Position numbers and translations under genes: made by a program. DNA of 64,000 nucleotides from CAVQEK01 sp964596645 (lineage in GTDB: Bacteria; Bacteroidota; Bacteroidia; Cytophagales; Cyclobacteriaceae). The stretch spans positions 1 through 64,000 of the forward strand of contig CAZQVB010000009.1 of NCBI GenBank assembly GCA_964596645.1. The letters are read 5' to 3'. Of the stretch, positions 17,552 through 26,509 are shown one piece after another. Position 1 is the stretch's first letter; every line of letters begins with the position of its first letter. The notes beneath the pieces are model-generated. The model worked only from the letters and a program-made list of their open reading frames with translations, had not been told where the DNA came from and did no database searches.

Positions 17552-19504
17552 TTACCACCAAATTTCTGCTTCTCGTGTATCATATTTCGGTTTTCGGGCA
17601 CGATTGTCTACTTTTTTCAATTGGTCTCCTGATTCGTCAAAAACCTGCAACCATAATCTTGTAAATAAGCTGGTTTTCGGACCGCCCTGATAGTTATGAA
17701 CTCGGGCGGAAATAATTTGTTCTTCCAGGTCTTTTACCCAACGGTACTTCAGCCGGTAGTTGCCCCGCACGGTCTGATGTTTGTCGGCCAGGTCGCGGTA
17801 GTACCGGGCTTTTGCACCTTCAGTCATCATCTTGCGGTCGCCACGGTAGTTCATGGCTATTTTTGACATATACTGTGCGGTGAGCTTTGCATCATTTTTA
17901 TACAGTGCCAGTCCGCCCTCATAGTTGGCCTGTTCACTGCTGCTTTCATGTCTTTCCTCTATGCTTTTGCGCACATTGTTCAGGTTGATCTGGCCCTGAT
18001 ACTTGGCCATAGCCTCCACACCTTTCTGCCGGTCTTTTTCCCGCTGGCGCACATCGCGCATGGCGATTTCTCCCTGATACTGATTCCTCTCCTTCGATAT
18101 CGCTTTATCAGCGCGTTCATCGCGCTTCAGTCCGGCTATTTTAATGTTTCCGCTGTACAAGTTTTGCTGCTTGGAGTGGTATTGGCCATTTCTCTCTTTA
18201 TCTTTTTGAGAGTGTATGAATGTGCTCCCCCTGTAGTTGGTCTGTTCTGAGCTGCGCCGGCTGCGGTCCATTTGCGTGGGTACACCGCTCAATCGCACAT
18301 TTCCGCTGTATTCGGCCATAGCCATGGCTTTGCCTTCTATTTCCTGCTGCCGTGCTTTTTTCGATTTGGTGATGAGGTTGCCCCGATAGCCATCGATCGC
18401 CTTCGCATCGCGCTTGTACCAATTATCCTGTTTGCGCTTCGAGAAGACCTTTACGCCACCGGCATATTCTGTTTGCACGCGCGATACACCTTCGAGATGC
18501 TGCTGACGCGCCTTTTTAGAGTTTTGCCTGAGCTCTCCACTGTACGATCTTGTATAGAAATTTCCTGAAACCCGATCTGGTGTTTTTACTTTTCCGCGAT
18601 GATTTTGGGCCATCTTAGAAGCATACTGATATTCTTTTTGCTTGTGACGCCTGGATGGCAACACCACGTCGCCGGAATATTGGGCAGACATAGCCGATTT
18701 TAGCCCCCTTTCATTTTGAGTGGCTTTCAGCTGCCGGGCTTTCATGCTACCACTATACTGCTGCTGCTGTTGCGAATGATACTTTCTGTTGAGCCGGCTC
18801 TGGTTTTTACTGATCAAAATATTGCCCTGGTACTGTTGGGTGGCGGCCGTGTTCTCGCGCATGCGCGCCTCTTTGGCGCGTATCGATTTTGCGCGGGCCA
18901 TACCCGGATTGCGCTGGGTTCTGCTTTTTATGGCATTGTAGTCGCGTTGAAGTGCTTTTGGCTGCAGCGCCATATTGCCCTTGAAACGGCCAACATTTTT
19001 GGTCTGCTTTCGCGGATCTTTGGCCACCTGTGCCCTGCTGCCGATGGTGCCACTCTTGTGCATGGCGCGGGCGTTGTATTTTTGCTGTAGCTTGTTGTTT
19101 GATCTCAGCAGAGGCTCTGAGCCAAAGCTTTTGTGCATTTTGTTGGAGCTGGCGCGGTAGTACGATCGACGGGTTTTTACATACTGTGCTCTTCTGCGTC
19201 CGGGGTTTCCCTCCACCTGCTCTTTCACTGAGGTGAAATCTTTTGGCTTTGGGTTCAGGTAGATGCTGCCTGTGTAGTTGGACTTGCGGCGATTGTAGCT
19301 TTTCTCAAAAGGCAGGTTTTTACGCTTTTGGCTTTTCAGCTTGTTTCTTTTGTTTTTCAGCTTTTTGGCTTCTTTTCGCGATTCTTTTACCGATTGTGCA
19401 TGCAGCATCTGAGGTGCGCTGAGCCATACACATAGCAGAAGGCCCCAAAGCGCCCAAAGCTTGCCCCATCTGGAATTTGGAAAAGATTTATATTTGAAAA
19501 TCAA
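17552..19504 (-). CDS. Secreted basic protein of 25-26-residue YxG repeats, unknown family
   Basis: This 650-residue protein has a hydrophobic signal segment (about residues 17-36, ending in LHAQ) and is very rich in Lys, Arg, Gln and Ser. From about residue 225 it is built of repeats with the core [Q/N/E]Y-x-G-[N/S/E]-hydrophobic, then a charged stretch. Core Tyr positions are about 225, 250, 276, (His302), 321, 347, 373, 399, 424, 450, 476, 502, 528, 553, (Val579) and 605, so spacing is 25-26 except for one 19-residue step. Weaker copies lie near 77 and 174. The unique C-terminus ends in IWW. One short strand plus a polar segment per unit could form a solenoid or extended fibre (inference). 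It is followed by ytxJ after one base. I do not recognise the family. Confidence 0.8.
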   Translation of the reverse strand: MIFKYKSFPNSRWGKLWALWGLLLCVWLSAPQMLHAQSVKESRKEAKKLKNKRNKLKSQKRKNLPFEKSYNRRKSNYTGSIYLNPKPKDFTSVKEQVEGNPGRRRAQYVKTRRSYYRASSNKMHKSFGSEPLLRSNNKLQQKYNARAMHKSGTIGSRAQVAKDPRKQTKNVGRFKGNMALQPKALQRDYNAIKSRTQRNPGMARAKSIRAKEARMRENTAATQQYQGNILISKNQSRLNRKYHSQQQQQYSGSMKARQLKATQNERGLKSAMSAQYSGDVVLPSRRHKQKEYQYASKMAQNHRGKVKTPDRVSGNFYTRSYSGELRQNSKKARQQHLEGVSRVQTEYAGGVKVFSKRKQDNWYKRDAKAIDGYRGNLITKSKKARQQEIEGKAMAMAEYSGNVRLSGVPTQMDRSRRSSEQTNYRGSTFIHSQKDKERNGQYHSKQQNLYSGNIKIAGLKRDERADKAISKERNQYQGEIAMRDVRQREKDRQKGVEAMAKYQGQINLNNVRKSIEERHESSSEQANYEGGLALYKNDAKLTAQYMSKIAMNYRGDRKMMTEGAKARYYRDLADKHQTVRGNYRLKYRWVKDLEEQIISARVHNYQGGPKTSLFTRLWLQVFDESGDQLKKVDNRARKPKYDTREAEIWW

Positions 19505-19763
19505 AAACAGCCGATTTTGATGCGCCTAATCTATTAATGCACAAAGAGACAAAATTATTATTCTACGTCAACACTGCTTTCTTCTAAATCTGTTAAAGCA
19601 GTTATTTGTAATAAATCAGTTAAAAAAATCATCTTCAAGACTTTATGTGCCCCCTGCTGCTATCGATCATCGGCACGCCCAGCGCACGGTAATTTAATAG
19701 CGCCGGCTATCAGCGTGTGGCACCAAAGGCGCTGCAAGTGTAAAAAGTAATGAAAACATTGGA

Positions 19764-21014
19764 ATGATAGAATACGAAGAACGTCGCCTGGACAATGGCC
19801 TGCAGGTAATACTGCACCGCGATACCAGTACACCACTTGCCGTAGTGAATCTGCTCTACAAAGTAGGCTCACGCAACGAAAACCCTCAACACACCGGCTT
19901 TGCACATCTTTTTGAGCATTTAATGTTTGGAGGGTCCAGGCATGTGCCAGATTTTGATGGCACCTTGCAGCAGGTGGGGGGCGATAACAATGCCTTTACC
20001 AACACTGACATCACCAACTACTACATTACCCTGCCTGCCGAAAATTTGGAGACGGCGCTGTGGGTAGAGTCAGATCGAATGAAGCACCTCAACATTGATC
20101 AGCACGTATTGGATGTGCAGAAGAATGTGGTGATTGAGGAGTTCAAACAGCGCTATATCAACCAGCCCTATGGCGATGTGTGGTTTCACCTACGCGCCAT
20201 GGCTTATCAAGAGCACCCCTACATGTGGCCCACCATCGGTAAAGATATAGCGCACATTGAGCAGGCCAGCCTGGAGGAAGTGCTGAATTTCTACCAGCAA
20301 TTTTATACACCACAAAATGCTGTGTTGGTGGTGAGCGGAAACATCGACTGCGAACATGCTTTCTCACTGGTAGATCGATGGTTTTCAGACATAGCCAAAC
20401 CCGATATTCCCCTTATAAAAATACCTGAAGAGCCCGTACAATCAATGGGCCGACGCAAGGAAGTGCAGGCAAAAGTGCCTTTAGATGCCTTTTACAAAGT
20501 TTACCATATGCCTGGCAGATACAGCCCGGGCTACTACAGCTGCGACTTAATCAGCGACATGCTCGGCCACGGCAAATCATCTCGGTTGTACAGGCGACTG
20601 GTAAAAGAGAATCCGATATTTAGCCACCTCAGTGCTCAGATATTGGGTTCAGTGGATCCTGGTCTTTTGGTAGTGTCCGGTATGCTGAACCAGGGCCGGG
20701 AACTGGAAGAAGCCGAAGAAGCCGTACAGAATGTCATTGAAGCTGCCTTGAACAGTGAGCCCTTTTCGGAGGAAGAACTTCACGCTGCCAAAAGCCAGGC
20801 CGAGCTGCAAATTTCTTTTGGTTTCAGCGAATTGATGAACCGAAGTGTAAATCTGGCACAATGTAAGGCACTGGGCGACGCATCTCTCATAAATCGCGAG
20901 TTCGACCTCATCAAGGGTGTTTCTTTACAGCATGCGCATCATTGGGCTCAGCACGTACTGAAAGAAGAAAACTCATCCACGCTCTACTATCGGGCCTCCA
21001 ACCATGAGCAATAG
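19764..21014 (+). CDS. M16 family zinc metallopeptidase (pitrilysin/processing-peptidase type)
   Basis: This 416-residue peptidase is a single M16 half. The inverted zinc motif is H48-L-F-E51-H52, and a downstream Glu in VVIEEFKQR (about residues 120-130) would be the third metal ligand. The typical opening YKVGSRNENPQHTGFAHLFE is present, as is the C-terminal M16_C region with PGRYSPGYY. No signal peptide is evident, so a cytoplasmic enzyme is likely, unlike periplasmic PqqL-type members. Many Bacteroidota have a second, inactive half next door; here the next gene is instead a WbqC-like protein that overlaps by 11 bp. Confidence 0.93.
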   Translation: MIEYEERRLDNGLQVILHRDTSTPLAVVNLLYKVGSRNENPQHTGFAHLFEHLMFGGSRHVPDFDGTLQQVGGDNNAFTNTDITNYYITLPAENLETALWVESDRMKHLNIDQHVLDVQKNVVIEEFKQRYINQPYGDVWFHLRAMAYQEHPYMWPTIGKDIAHIEQASLEEVLNFYQQFYTPQNAVLVVSGNIDCEHAFSLVDRWFSDIAKPDIPLIKIPEEPVQSMGRRKEVQAKVPLDAFYKVYHMPGRYSPGYYSCDLISDMLGHGKSSRLYRRLVKENPIFSHLSAQILGSVDPGLLVVSGMLNQGRELEEAEEAVQNVIEAALNSEPFSEEELHAAKSQAELQISFGFSELMNRSVNLAQCKALGDASLINREFDLIKGVSLQHAHHWAQHVLKEENSSTLYYRASNHEQ

Positions 21015-21666
21015 CCTTTTGCCCTGCCAAAGACTGGTGATTGAGTCGCACTATTTTCCCTGTGTTGAATATATCAGTTTGCTGTGGCAGGTACCAAAGG
21101 TGCATATCGACACCCACGACCGCTACCAAAAGCAGAGTTATCGCAACAGGTGCAGGATACTGGGGGCAAACAATATTGAAAAACTCATTGTTCCTATCCA
21201 GCATTTGGGCAGGCCTTTTACTACCGCAGAGGCCAGAATAGACTACAGCATGGCGTGGCAAAAGCAGCATCTTAAAACCCTGCAATCGGCCTATGGCAAA
21301 GCCCCATTCTACGAATATTATGAACAAGACTTGCTGGCTCCGCTGCGTGTGCCTTATGAATATCTACTCGATTTGAACAAAGACATCCTGAAAAATTGCC
21401 TTCAGGCACTAGACTATGCGGGGCAGGTTGTGTATGGCCATGTAAAAGCAGCCGACACCACCGTAGCTACCAATTTTCAAAATTACATTCATCCAAAGAA
21501 GAAAAGCCATTGGCAATCGTTGTTTAACCCTGTGCCTTATCAGCAGGTTTTTGGAGATGGGTTCGTATCGAATCTGAGTGTGTTGGATTTGATTTTCTGC
21601 GAAGGCCCCGGCGCAAAAAGCACTATACAAAAGAGCATGCCTGGGCATGAGCGATTATTTGAATAA
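21004..21666 (+). CDS. WbqC-like family protein
   Basis: This 220-residue protein matches the WbqC-like pattern, with an early FPCVEYISLLWQ stretch, YQKQSYRNRCRILG near residue 40 and KLIVPIQHL. The aromatic YSMAWQKQHLKTLQSAYGKAPF element and YEYLLDLNKDILKNCL follow. WbqC-type genes were first seen in O-antigen loci, and the biochemical role is still unclear. The start overlaps the end of the M16 peptidase by 11 bp, indicating an operon. In Bacteroidota this family often sits beside signal peptidases or proteases rather than glycan genes, which fits the peptidase neighbour (from memory). Confidence 0.82.
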   Translation: MSNSLLPCQRLVIESHYFPCVEYISLLWQVPKVHIDTHDRYQKQSYRNRCRILGANNIEKLIVPIQHLGRPFTTAEARIDYSMAWQKQHLKTLQSAYGKAPFYEYYEQDLLAPLRVPYEYLLDLNKDILKNCLQALDYAGQVVYGHVKAADTTVATNFQNYIHPKKKSHWQSLFNPVPYQQVFGDGFVSNLSVLDLIFCEGPGAKSTIQKSMPGHERLFE

Positions 21667-21764
21667 AAAACGTTTTATTATTACGTTCGTTTACATACAA
21701 ATTGTTTACACAGTACATTAGTACGTTGAGCATATTGTTTTTGAATTCAATCTGGAGGGAATAT

Positions 21765-24323
21765 ATGGAAGCAAAATTTTCAAATAGAGTAAAAGAGGTG
21801 ATCTCGCTCAGTCGCGAAGAGGCGCTGCGGCTTGGTCATGATTATATAGGTACTGAGCATCTTTTGTTGGGCATGATCAGGGAAGGTGAGGGTGTAGCGG
21901 TGAGCTTGCTGAAAAAGTTGGGTGTTTCGCTGGAGGAATTGCGATTGGCTGTAGAGCAGGCCACTAAAGGTACTGCCATCAGCAACGTGAAGAACCTGGC
22001 CAATATTCCACTTACCCGACAATCTGAAAAAGTACTGAAGATTACTTATCTCGAGGCCAAAATTTTTAAAAGCCAACTGATAGGTACGGAGCATTTGCTC
22101 TTGTCTATACTGCGCGATGAAGACAACATCGCCACACAAATATTAGAGAAATTTGACGTGACATACGAAGTGGTAAAAGAGCTATTGGAATATCAAACAG
22201 AAAATCCCATGTCTTCCTCCGATACGGACGAAGGCGATGAAGAGTCATCCAGAATTTTTGGCTCCTCATCAGGTGCTGGCAGCCGCGAAAGCAGCAGCAG
22301 CAGTGGCAAAACCGGCGAAAAGTCTAGAACACCCGTGCTGGATAATTTCGGCCGCGACCTCACCAAAATGGCCGAGGACAACAAGCTGGATCCTATAGTT
22401 GGGCGGGAAAAAGAAATAGAGCGGGTGGCCCAGATCCTGAGCCGACGCAAGAAAAACAACCCTGTTCTTATTGGGGAGCCCGGTGTGGGCAAGTCGGCCA
22501 TCGCCGAGGGGCTGGCATTGAGGATTATTCAGAAAAAAGTTTCCCGTGTGCTGTTTGGCAAAAGGGTAGTAACGCTTGACCTGGCCAGTCTGGTGGCCGG
22601 CACAAAATATCGCGGGCAGTTCGAAGAGCGCATGAAGGCCGTGATGAACGAGATCGCGCAGAACAAGAACGTGATTCTGTTCATCGATGAGCTACACACC
22701 ATTGTGGGTGCTGGTGGCGCCTCCGGATCATTGGATGCCTCCAACATGTTCAAGCCAGCCCTTGCCAGAGGAGAAATACAATGCATTGGTGCAACCACAC
22801 TCGACGAATACCGCCAATACATTGAAAAAGATGGTGCATTGGCGCGAAGGTTTCAGGTGGTGATGGTGGATGCTACTACCCCTGAAGAAACTAAAGACAT
22901 CTTGAACAACATCAAGGAGAAGTACGAAGATCACCACCATGTCAATTACACAGAAGACGCCATAGATGCGTGTGTGAAGCTTTCTGACAGGTATATTAGT
23001 GATCGGTATCTGCCCGACAAGGCCATTGATGTATTGGATGAAGCCGGTGCCCGTGTGCACATCAACAACATTCACGTGCCCGACGACATCATCAAGTACG
23101 AAGAAGCCATAGAGAATATTAAGAAAGAAAAAAACCGGGTGGTAAAGAGCCAGAAATATGAGGAAGCGGCCCAACTACGCGATAAAGAAAAGAAACTGAT
23201 CGATCAGCTCGAAACTGCGAAGGCCCGCTGGGAAGACGAAACCAAAACCAAGCGCTATACCGTAGACGAGGAAAACGTAGCGGAAGTGGTGGCCATGATG
23301 ACGGGCATACCGACTAAGCGAATTGCACAAAATGAAGGCGAAAAATTGTTGGGCATGAGCAAAGAGCTTGGCTCAAAAGTAATCGGTCAGGAGGAGGCGA
23401 TTAGCAAACTGGTGAAAGCCATACAGCGTACACGCGTTGGCTTGAAAGACCCGAAAAAGCCTATTGGTTCATTTATTTTCCTTGGCCCAACGGGTGTAGG
23501 CAAAACAGAGCTGGCAAAGGTGCTGGCGACCTATCTGTTCGACAAAGAAGAGGCGCTTATTCGTATAGACATGAGCGAGTACATGGAAAAATTTTCCGTA
23601 TCGCGACTGGTCGGAGCGCCTCCGGGCTATGTGGGATATGAAGAAGGCGGACAGCTCACAGAAAAGGTAAGAAGAAAGCCTTACAGTGTGGTATTGCTGG
23701 ATGAAATAGAAAAAGCACACCCGGACGTCTTCAATATTCTCCTTCAGGTATTGGACGACGGCATACTCACGGATGGACTAGGTCGTCGGGTAGATTTTAG
23801 AAATACGATCATGATCATGACCAGCAACATCGGTGTGCGCGACTTGAAGGACTTCGGTGCTGGTATAGGCTTCTCTACACAGTCCAAAGCGCTAAGCTCG
23901 GATGATCTGATGAAGTCGACTATACAAAATGCCCTGAAAAAAGTGTTCAGTCCGGAATTTCTGAACCGGTTGGATGACGTGATCATCTTCAATTCACTAC
24001 AGCGCGAGCACATACATTCTATTATTGACATCACGCTGGATAAGCTGTTCAAGCGTATACTCTCGCTCGGATACACCGTGGAGCTCACTGACAAGGCCAA
24101 GGACTTCCTGAGCGAAAAAGGATATGACCAGCAATATGGTGCCCGGCCACTGAACAGGGCTATTCAAAAATATTTGGAAGACCCGGTGGCAGAGGAAATA
24201 CTGAAAGGCGATATAGGCGAAGGTGATACCATAGTGGCCGATTATGACGGCAAAAGCGATAGCCTGCAGTTGAAGGTGAGAAAAAAAACAAAGCATAGGG
24301 AGGAACAGAAAGACAAGGAATAA
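21765..24323 (+). CDS. clpC: ClpC-type AAA+ unfoldase subunit of Clp protease
   Basis: This 852-residue Hsp100 chaperone unfolds proteins for ClpP. Two Clp_N repeats fill about residues 1-145, starting with FSNRVKEVISLSREEALRLG. A Ser/Gly-rich linker follows. AAA-1 has Walker A GEPGVGKSA near 237, and a UVR-like coiled-coil segment (EEAAQLRDKEKKLIDQLE) comes next. AAA-2 has Walker A GPTGVGKTE near 573, and a GIGF loop may be the ClpP contact. The frame is open from 21702, but the ATG at 21765 sits 4-5 bases after TGGAGGGA, a strong ribosome site for this phylum, and starts the Clp_N domain correctly. No mcsA/mcsB/ctsR genes are nearby. Confidence 0.96.
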   Translation: MEAKFSNRVKEVISLSREEALRLGHDYIGTEHLLLGMIREGEGVAVSLLKKLGVSLEELRLAVEQATKGTAISNVKNLANIPLTRQSEKVLKITYLEAKIFKSQLIGTEHLLLSILRDEDNIATQILEKFDVTYEVVKELLEYQTENPMSSSDTDEGDEESSRIFGSSSGAGSRESSSSSGKTGEKSRTPVLDNFGRDLTKMAEDNKLDPIVGREKEIERVAQILSRRKKNNPVLIGEPGVGKSAIAEGLALRIIQKKVSRVLFGKRVVTLDLASLVAGTKYRGQFEERMKAVMNEIAQNKNVILFIDELHTIVGAGGASGSLDASNMFKPALARGEIQCIGATTLDEYRQYIEKDGALARRFQVVMVDATTPEETKDILNNIKEKYEDHHHVNYTEDAIDACVKLSDRYISDRYLPDKAIDVLDEAGARVHINNIHVPDDIIKYEEAIENIKKEKNRVVKSQKYEEAAQLRDKEKKLIDQLETAKARWEDETKTKRYTVDEENVAEVVAMMTGIPTKRIAQNEGEKLLGMSKELGSKVIGQEEAISKLVKAIQRTRVGLKDPKKPIGSFIFLGPTGVGKTELAKVLATYLFDKEEALIRIDMSEYMEKFSVSRLVGAPPGYVGYEEGGQLTEKVRRKPYSVVLLDEIEKAHPDVFNILLQVLDDGILTDGLGRRVDFRNTIMIMTSNIGVRDLKDFGAGIGFSTQSKALSSDDLMKSTIQNALKKVFSPEFLNRLDDVIIFNSLQREHIHSIIDITLDKLFKRILSLGYTVELTDKAKDFLSEKGYDQQYGARPLNRAIQKYLEDPVAEEILKGDIGEGDTIVADYDGKSDSLQLKVRKKTKHREEQKDKE

Positions 24324-24346
24324 ATGTTCTTCTTTTGTAAGATCTC

Positions 24347-24376
24347 AAAACAGGGGTTGATTTTGCCCCTGTTTTT
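24347..24376 (+). terminator. Rho-independent terminator after clpC
   Basis: A perfect 10-bp stem (AAAACAGGGG with CCCCTGTTTT) with a 9-base loop lies 24 bp after the clpC stop. It runs straight into T residues, so it should end the clpC transcript before the small secreted protein gene. Confidence 0.88.
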
Positions 24377-24454
24377 CATTTTGCTTCTTTCACATTATTA
24401 GTATTCATTCATATTGCATTAATATTGCATTTTGAACACACTCGTTAAGTTCAG

Positions 24455-24688
24455 ATGAAATTTTTAATAACGGTACTTTTTACATTCTTGCTTCTGTCTC
24501 TGGCCTTCGATGCGTTTAGCCAGGTTGCCCAAGCGGTAAACCCCTGTGGAACAGAGGGAAATGGCCCCTGTATGCCAACCCCCGGTGAAGAACTTCCCAT
24601 TTCCAATCTCGCCATGCTGCTGGTGGCCGGTGGTATTGGTCTTGGTACGCAGTTCATCAAAAAGTTGAAGAACAATAATAAGCGCTGA
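24455..24688 (+). CDS. Small exported protein with PID-CTERM-like C-terminal sorting segment
   Basis: This 77-residue protein has a clear signal peptide (FLITVLFTFLLLSLAFDAFS). A short Cys-containing segment (NPCGTEGNGPCMPTPGEELP) comes next, then a C-terminal membrane helix (ISNLAMLLVAGGIGLGTQF) and a basic tail KKLKNNNKR. This three-part end, a Pro motif followed by a Gly-rich helix and a Lys/Arg cluster, resembles PID-CTERM sorting domains of Bacteroidota, where P-I-D precedes the helix; here it reads P-I-S. Such small proteins are thought to be handled by an exosortase-like enzyme (family hypothesis). No exosortase gene is in this window. It overlaps the probable CTG start of the next gene. 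Confidence 0.72.
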   Translation: MKFLITVLFTFLLLSLAFDAFSQVAQAVNPCGTEGNGPCMPTPGEELPISNLAMLLVAGGIGLGTQFIKKLKNNNKR

Positions 24689-25491
24689 AGGCTTACTCTC
24701 TATCAGCCCTCTTCCTCACGTCCAGGCTATTCATCGCACTTTGTGCAGCCGCTTTCTATTTTTCCGGCACCTTCCTCTACCAGCCCCATCGGCTCGATCC
24801 AGCCAGTATTTCATTTGTTTTTTTCAGTACTCTGTTGATATACCGCGTCAGCACTTCCAACTTATGTTGGTCAGCGGCTGAGCGGACCCTTCAGAATGTA
24901 AGACGGTGGCTCGTAGAATTCGCCATTATCATTGTTCTCATTGTTCAACTGTGGTTATTGTCGTGGCAGGAAATTGTTTATTTCAGTCACCTGGGCGTAG
25001 TTTCCATCCTATATTTTATCCCTGATACCCGGTATAGACTTATACCACTTCGTAATGTGCCGTATCTCAAAATATTCCTGATTGCCTATGTGTGGGCTTC
25101 GATAGGCGGTATCTACCCGCTGTTTGCCATGACAGAATCGCCGGATGTATGGCAAATAATCAGGATATTTTCTGCCATGTTTTTCTTTATTCTGGCCATC
25201 ACGCTGCCCTTCGATATACGCGACTACTACACCGACCGACAGGCTAACCTCACCACGATAGCCGTAAAATTGGGCTGGCGCAAGACAAAAATCCTCGCCC
25301 TGACTTTTCTATCGTGCTACTACCTGCTGATGCTCACATTGGGTATGGCTGTGTGGCCAATCACCTCATTCGTTGCGTTATGCGCCGTACTTATTGGTGG
25401 GGCATCAGCGCACCGAAAGCCCGTTTATTACTTAGGTTTGTTGGATGGTACCATTATCCTTCATGCCCTCATCGTGTACTTAAGCATTTGA
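24685..25491 (+). CDS. UbiA-like membrane prenyltransferase-family protein, probable CTG start
   Basis: This multi-pass membrane protein has about eight helices and one acidic DIRDYYTDR motif, like the second Asp-rich motif of UbiA prenyltransferases. The first motif, expected in an early loop, is degenerate, so a true prenyl transfer activity is uncertain. The first ATG/GTG/TTG candidate in frame is a TTG at 24835, but that would remove a whole N-terminal helix (LFIALCAAAFYFSGTFLYQP) plus an FVFFSTLLIY stretch that looks conserved in relatives. The same frame is open back to a double TAA at 24676-24681. The only sensible start upstream is CTG at 24685, overlapping the previous stop as CTGA. 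That gives 268 residues, a usual length for the family. Confidence 0.68.
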   Translation: MKAYSLSALFLTSRLFIALCAAAFYFSGTFLYQPHRLDPASISFVFFSTLLIYRVSTSNLCWSAAERTLQNVRRWLVEFAIIIVLIVQLWLLSWQEIVYFSHLGVVSILYFIPDTRYRLIPLRNVPYLKIFLIAYVWASIGGIYPLFAMTESPDVWQIIRIFSAMFFFILAITLPFDIRDYYTDRQANLTTIAVKLGWRKTKILALTFLSCYYLLMLTLGMAVWPITSFVALCAVLIGGASAHRKPVYYLGLLDGTIILHALIVYLSI

Positions 25492-25495
25492 GCCC

Positions 25496-26458
25496 GTGAC
25501 AAAAGCCATCTATAGCGCCTCCTCTCTACTGCGCGCAAGGCAACTTGTAGCGCAGCACGCTCATGAAACACCCGTTTTCACCAGCCGCTACATCAATAGC
25601 CTTGCAGGCGCTTCGCTGTTCTTCAAATGTGAAAATTTTCAGAAGGGTGGCGCATTCAAATTTCGAGGTGCTATTCATGCACTGCTTTCTACCCCGGCAT
25701 CGCAGCTGAGCCACGGTGTAGCCACGCACTCCTCTGGCAACCATGCGCAAGCATTGGCCCTGGCTGCTGGCCTTCAGAATATCAAGGCTTACATCGTGAT
25801 GCCGTCCACAGCGCCTGAGGTGAAAAAGCGGGCAGTGATAGATTATGGAGGCGAAATAATAGAATGTGCGCCTACACTTCAGAGTCGCGAAGAAACCCTG
25901 GATGATGTGGTAAAACGCACCTCTGCCCACGTAGTGCACCCGTACAACGATGCACGCATCATTGGCGGACAGGCCACATGTGCTATGGAATTGCTCGACC
26001 AAACATACCATCTCGACGCCATCATAGCGCCTGTTGGTGGGGGCGGTTTGCTCAGCGGCACTGCGCTGGCTTGTCATTTATTTGCTGAAGGCGTTCAGGT
26101 ATTTGGCGCCGAGCCCACGGGTGCCGACGACGCTTTTCGATCGCTAAAGGCTGGACACATCGTTCCTTCCGTACAACCCAACACCATCGCTGACGGGCTG
26201 CTCACATCGCTTGGCAGCGAGACTTTCCCCATTATTCAGCAAATGGTGAAAGACATACTGACCACCGATGATGCCGATATAGTCGGGGCCATGCGGCTGA
26301 TCTACGAACGCATGAAAATGGTGGTGGAGCCTTCTGCTGCTGTGCCGTTGGCCGCCTTGCTGAAGCACAAGGCAATGTTTGAAGGCAAAAAAGTAGGCGT
26401 TATTGTAAGCGGGGGCAATGTGGACATCGCCAAGCTGTCAGGTTTATTAAAAAAATAG
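25496..26458 (+). CDS. PLP-dependent threonine/serine dehydratase or serine racemase-like enzyme
   Basis: This 320-residue fold-type II PLP enzyme has the Schiff-base Lys in CENFQKGGAFKFRGA, the substrate loop HSSGNHAQALA and the phosphate-binding PVGGGGLLSG. It lacks the C-terminal ACT-like regulatory domain of biosynthetic IlvA. It therefore belongs with catabolic threonine ammonia-lyases and serine racemases, and which of these cannot be decided from sequence alone. It starts with GTG 4 bp after the UbiA-like gene stop, so the two are probably co-transcribed. A hairpin at 26455-26489 separates it from the convergent kduI. Confidence 0.9.
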   Translation: MTKAIYSASSLLRARQLVAQHAHETPVFTSRYINSLAGASLFFKCENFQKGGAFKFRGAIHALLSTPASQLSHGVATHSSGNHAQALALAAGLQNIKAYIVMPSTAPEVKKRAVIDYGGEIIECAPTLQSREETLDDVVKRTSAHVVHPYNDARIIGGQATCAMELLDQTYHLDAIIAPVGGGGLLSGTALACHLFAEGVQVFGAEPTGADDAFRSLKAGHIVPSVQPNTIADGLLTSLGSETFPIIQQMVKDILTTDDADIVGAMRLIYERMKMVVEPSAAVPLAALLKHKAMFEGKKVGVIVSGGNVDIAKLSGLLKK

Positions 26459-26489
26459 GCGCCCTGTACCTGTTTCGCACAGAGCGCCT
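26455..26489. terminator. Bidirectional hairpin terminator between the dehydratase gene and kduI
   Basis: A 12-bp stem with one mismatch (TAGGCGCCCTGT against ACAGAGCGCCTA) and an 11-base loop lies between two convergent genes. An A-run at 26448-26454 becomes a T-run on the minus strand, so it should serve kduI well. The TAG stop of the dehydratase is the first part of the left arm. Confidence 0.82.
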
Positions 26490-26509
26490 ACAGTGGCATG
26501 CGTATGATA

